Shown here: in pieces, positions 6,251 through 8,085 of the stretch
Layout: every line of letters begins with the position of its first letter
Numbering within the stretch: position 1 is the stretch's first letter
Assembly: GCA_026648125.1 (NCBI GenBank)
Contig: JAPKGD010000060.1
Location: forward strand, 1 to 8,085
Length of the DNA: 8,085 nt
Direction: 5' to 3'
Origin: Bdellovibrionales bacterium
GTDB lineage: Bacteria; Bdellovibrionota; Bdellovibrionia; Bdellovibrionales; UBA1609
The notes under the pieces: generated by a model
The model's database searches: none
The model's input: only the letters and a program-made list of their open reading frames with translations
Told to the model about the DNA's origin: nothing
Position numbers and translations under genes: made by a program

Positions 6251-6291
6251 GGCGCCATTCTACCGGAATTGGGTTAATTATTCGGAGCGCC
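6251..6291. terminator. Weak interrupted stem-loop between convergent genes
   Basis: GGCGC (6251-6255) pairs with GCGCC (6287-6291), and an inner CCG(G)AAT pairs with ATTCGG (6263-6269 with 6280-6285). Unpaired bases separate the two stems and there is no clear T-tract. The position between convergent stops is its best support. Confidence 0.25.
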
Positions 6292-6963
6292 CACTAATAT
6301 CCACTGGTAGATGACATCCAACTCTTCGGCAGAGAGATGGGGCGCGTTCTCGGGCATTTGTCCCGACTGGCACTCGGTGTAGAGCGAGCTGTCGGTGGGC
6401 ACACCCACATGCACGGTCCCAAGCGTTGCTGCGTAAGTGTCATAGCGTTTGCCGCTGGCCGCTTTCGTTGGGCCATGGCAGCCCACACACTTTGGCTCAA
6501 GAATTCTTTGTGAAATAGATGAGAAAGTCGCTTCAAGAGGAGGGGGAGCAGGAATGCCACCACCATTTACGGTTTGAAGCTGACTGGCCCAGTCCTCAAT
6601 CGCCGTCTGAATCTGAGTCGCAAGAGCGGTCGAAAATGAATTATGACCGCCCTGAATTTTGGTGACTAAACGAGATGCCGCTGCATTGGAGAGATTGACC
6701 AAATTGGAGTTTATCAACGTGTTATGGGCTTGAAGTGGGTCGGTCACAGCGAACTTGGGGCTCTGATTAAGACCGTGGCAAGAGCCGCAATTGGCGACCA
6801 ATAATGGGTGTAACGTGGAGCTGAAAATGCCTACGGAGTCAGCGCTTCCCGCAAGCCCAAGGAGGCCAATATCCAAGGCTCCCTGCTGAAACTCCGGCGA
6901 GCAGGCAATGATCGAGATCAATCCTAGAATCACTGTTATCAATTGTTTCATCTTGAAACACAT
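6274..6963 (-). CDS. Di-haem c-type cytochrome lipoprotein
   Basis: This 229-residue protein has two covalent haem-binding motifs: CGSCH at residues 59-63 and CVGCH at 159-163. The second domain has a likely distal ligand Met193 in GQMPENAPHLSAEELDVIYQWI, the usual end of a class I cytochrome c fold. The first has no equivalent Met; His107 in IQGGHNS is the best candidate ligand. A lipobox (SIIAC, Cys21, followed by Ser) predicts lipidation and outer-membrane anchoring facing the periplasm. The Pro-rich GGGIPAPPP near 134-142 looks like the linker between domains. It probably moves electrons, but partner enzymes are not in the window. The start at 6963 has GGGGGA very close upstream; the internal ATG at 6951 (MKQLITVILG) would also leave a complete lipoprotein signal. 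It needs the cytochrome c maturation system encoded elsewhere. Confidence 0.88.
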   Translation of the reverse strand: MCFKMKQLITVILGLISIIACSPEFQQGALDIGLLGLAGSADSVGIFSSTLHPLLVANCGSCHGLNQSPKFAVTDPLQAHNTLINSNLVNLSNAAASRLVTKIQGGHNSFSTALATQIQTAIEDWASQLQTVNGGGIPAPPPLEATFSSISQRILEPKCVGCHGPTKAASGKRYDTYAATLGTVHVGVPTDSSLYTECQSGQMPENAPHLSAEELDVIYQWILVGAPNN

Positions 6964-6977
6964 AAATCCCCCAACCT

Positions 6978-6999
6978 AGCTTTGAGAGGATGCAAAGCT
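6978..6999. promoter_or_regulatory. Inverted repeat 1 upstream of the cytochrome gene
   Basis: AGCTTTG (6978-6984) and CAAAGCT (6993-6999) are perfect 7-bp arms around an eight-base centre, 15 bases upstream of the cytochrome start. They could form an RNA hairpin in the leader or an operator. The right arm shares three bases with the next palindrome. Confidence 0.4.
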
Positions 7000-7014
7000 G
7001 TGCCGCGGCATAGC
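6997..7014. promoter_or_regulatory. Palindrome 2 upstream of the cytochrome gene
   Basis: GCTGTGCCGCGGCATAGC is an 18-bp palindrome with one G-T mismatch pair; its inner ten bases TGCCGCGGCA are perfect. With no loop bases it suits a DNA-binding dimer better than an RNA hairpin. Confidence 0.4.
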
Positions 7015-7025
7015 CTAAATTAGGC
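7013..7025. promoter_or_regulatory. Palindrome 3 upstream of the cytochrome gene
   Basis: GCCTAAATTAGGC is a perfect 13-base palindrome around a central A. It overlaps palindrome 2 by two bases, so three symmetric elements run end to end over 48 bases. No strong promoter could be placed relative to them. Confidence 0.4.
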
Positions 7026-7211
7026 GGTCTAGAACGTCACAGGTACGACACTGGCAAATTGTTAATCATTACAAGTGATTCGGCTTGATACACATGAGCT
7101 CAATTGGGAACCACTGCCATTTCAAGAATTGGGTGGGAAGTACAGAAATTGGATCGATCATGCCGTCAACTGCCGGGTTCAATAACTCAGTGCCAGCGAG
7201 AATTGGGCGGT
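7026..7211. other. Intergenic region without a recognisable gene
   Basis: Together with the palindromes, 6964-7211 forms a 248-base gap between two leftward genes. AATTGGG appears at 7102-7108, 7127-7133 and 7201-7207 with irregular spacing. A small AATCA...TGATT inverted pair lies near 7065-7080. No clear terminator for the gene ending at 7212 and no convincing small RNA or reading frame was seen. Confidence 0.4.
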
Positions 7212-8075
7212 TTAATTGATCTCATCATGATCTTGCATGGGACCTATTTTGTAACGGCCGCGATTATAAAAAACGGATCTGAGATTGCTTTGAGAGCTGC
7301 CGTTAATTCGTTCGAAAAGGGCCGGCGATTTGATCTCCACAAAAATATCGACCGGAGTAACGGAGAGCCAGCTTGTCTCCATGTTCGGAATATAAAAGAG
7401 ATCTAAGAGAGTTCTCAGTTTGTTAAGACGATTGAGAACTTCTTGGTTTAAAGGGTATAAGCCGGGTGTGTACGGCGTTGGTACAACTTGCCTCATCATT
7501 GCACTGGCCCAATAAAATCGTTCGACGAGAAATCGCCGAGCCAAAGCTCGTGCGGCCCTCAATGTTTCTAAAGCATGGGCTGGGCTCTCAGTCGTTAAAG
7601 CTTTGAGGCTTACAAAGCGTCTTAGCCGGCCCATCGGGCCAAAAACAATTCCATCAATCGCAGGAATACTCATTCTATTCACATGTGGAATCAGCAAAAA
7701 AGACTCCCCTTCGGATCGAATCCAATTTGCATAAGCTTCAGCGGCGTGAATCTCATGCTCCTCAGGCCCGGTCACTTTGCCGTCCGCATGCCATTCACGA
7801 AAGATGAGGAGATTGTCGGAATGAGCAGACCAGTCAACTGGCCCATGCCAATCCAAAAACTGCAAAAAATCTCTTCGTAATCCAGGGCCACCTGGGTCGG
7901 GCGCATGGAGAAGTCGAGAGGCATCACGAAGACTAATTACTTCAGCCTTCAGACCTTTTTTGAGAACCCTTTCGCAATGAAAAGGGTTGTAATACCAAGG
8001 GGTGGCGGCCCCAGAAATCCCCGGTTGAACGACTAAAGCTGTAAAAATCATGAGCATCCATGGCATTTTGACCAT
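7212..8075 (-). CDS. Secreted protein, possible restriction-endonuclease-fold domain
   Basis: A 287-residue protein with an N-terminal signal peptide (hydrophobic MLMIFTALVV near residues 7-16, cleavage near SGAA at 21-24). No exact family is recognised. Residues about 135-175 read SIPAIDGIVFG...FVSLKAL followed by a helix (SPAHALETLRAARALARRF). This resembles the ID-G...VSLK...helix arrangement of restriction-endonuclease-fold toxin domains found in polymorphic and contact-dependent toxins. Candidate catalytic residues are Asp141 and Lys158. A later strand, VDIFVEIK (242-249), could be a core strand of the same fold. The only cysteine in the mature part is Cys34. The start is tentative: ATG at 8075, 8066, 8057 or 8051 could be used, none with a strong ribosome binding site, and the frame stays open to the window's right edge. 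No immunity-like gene is adjacent. The nuclease idea is inference of low to moderate strength; the gene itself is well supported by its length and signal peptide. Confidence 0.8.
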   Translation of the reverse strand: MVKMPWMLMIFTALVVQPGISGAATPWYYNPFHCERVLKKGLKAEVISLRDASRLLHAPDPGGPGLRRDFLQFLDWHGPVDWSAHSDNLLIFREWHADGKVTGPEEHEIHAAEAYANWIRSEGESFLLIPHVNRMSIPAIDGIVFGPMGRLRRFVSLKALTTESPAHALETLRAARALARRFLVERFYWASAMMRQVVPTPYTPGLYPLNQEVLNRLNKLRTLLDLFYIPNMETSWLSVTPVDIFVEIKSPALFERINGSSQSNLRSVFYNRGRYKIGPMQDHDEIN

Positions 8076-8085
8076 GCGAAGCGAA

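Noticed and set aside
7165..7195. tRNA-like GGTTCAATAAC segment
   Set aside because: It resembles a T-loop only; no acceptor stem, anticodon arm or D-arm can be drawn around it.
7104..7406. Plus-strand 100-codon frame near 7104
   Set aside because: Its second half is antisense to the 3' end of the secreted 287-aa gene, and it has no signal, motif or binding site.
1..8085. CRISPR array accompanying cas1
   Set aside because: No regularly spaced direct repeats of 20-40 bases are seen anywhere in the window; an array could lie beyond the left edge.

Overview
The window looks like a member of the Bdellovibrionota (Bdellovibrio-like predatory bacteria or relatives). The main reason is a clear TIGR02147-family regulator (3779-4564), a family concentrated in Bdellovibrio-type and Fibrobacter-type genomes. 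Small secreted proteins are also unusually dense here: six of the eight genes from 1373 onward start with a signal peptide or lipobox. Overall GC is moderate (about 45-54% where I counted), except for the first ~360 bases at about 60%. The lineage is an inference from gene content, since there is no rRNA or tRNA in the window.

Left end (1-1275, minus strand): one open frame of 425 codons runs off the window edge. Its first 306 codons are the N-terminal part of a TldD metalloprotease, including the HEAVGH zinc motif. TldD similarity stops a few residues after the conserved DDEGT block. The next codon but one is the start Met of a Cas1 CRISPR integrase, whose first 119 residues are visible. The join is in frame, and AAGGAGG sits five bases before the Cas1 ATG. 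It is either a real insertion or fusion, or a chimeric assembly, and it is the most important thing to check here.

1373-2560 (minus strand): a class V PLP enzyme resembling isopenicillin-N epimerase. It is divergent from the next block across a 149-base region (2561-2709) that holds an 11-bp-arm inverted repeat overlapping a promoter.

2710-5285 (plus strand): a probable four-gene operon made of two Cys-containing secreted proteins, the TIGR02147 regulator (GTG start), and a secreted protein with an HEYFG...E motif whose start overlaps the regulator's end by 8 bases. This looks like a self-contained secreted-protein module carrying its own regulator.

5301-6963: an unrecognised secreted 134-aa protein (minus), convergent with the operon across a likely shared terminator. 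A secreted 128-aa protein (plus) is divergent from it. A di-haem c-type cytochrome lipoprotein (minus) follows, with three abutting palindromes just upstream of its start.

7212-8075 (minus strand): a secreted 287-aa protein with a weak resemblance to restriction-endonuclease-fold toxins (IDG...VSLK pattern). No CRISPR repeats, tRNA, rRNA or insertion sequences were seen in the window.
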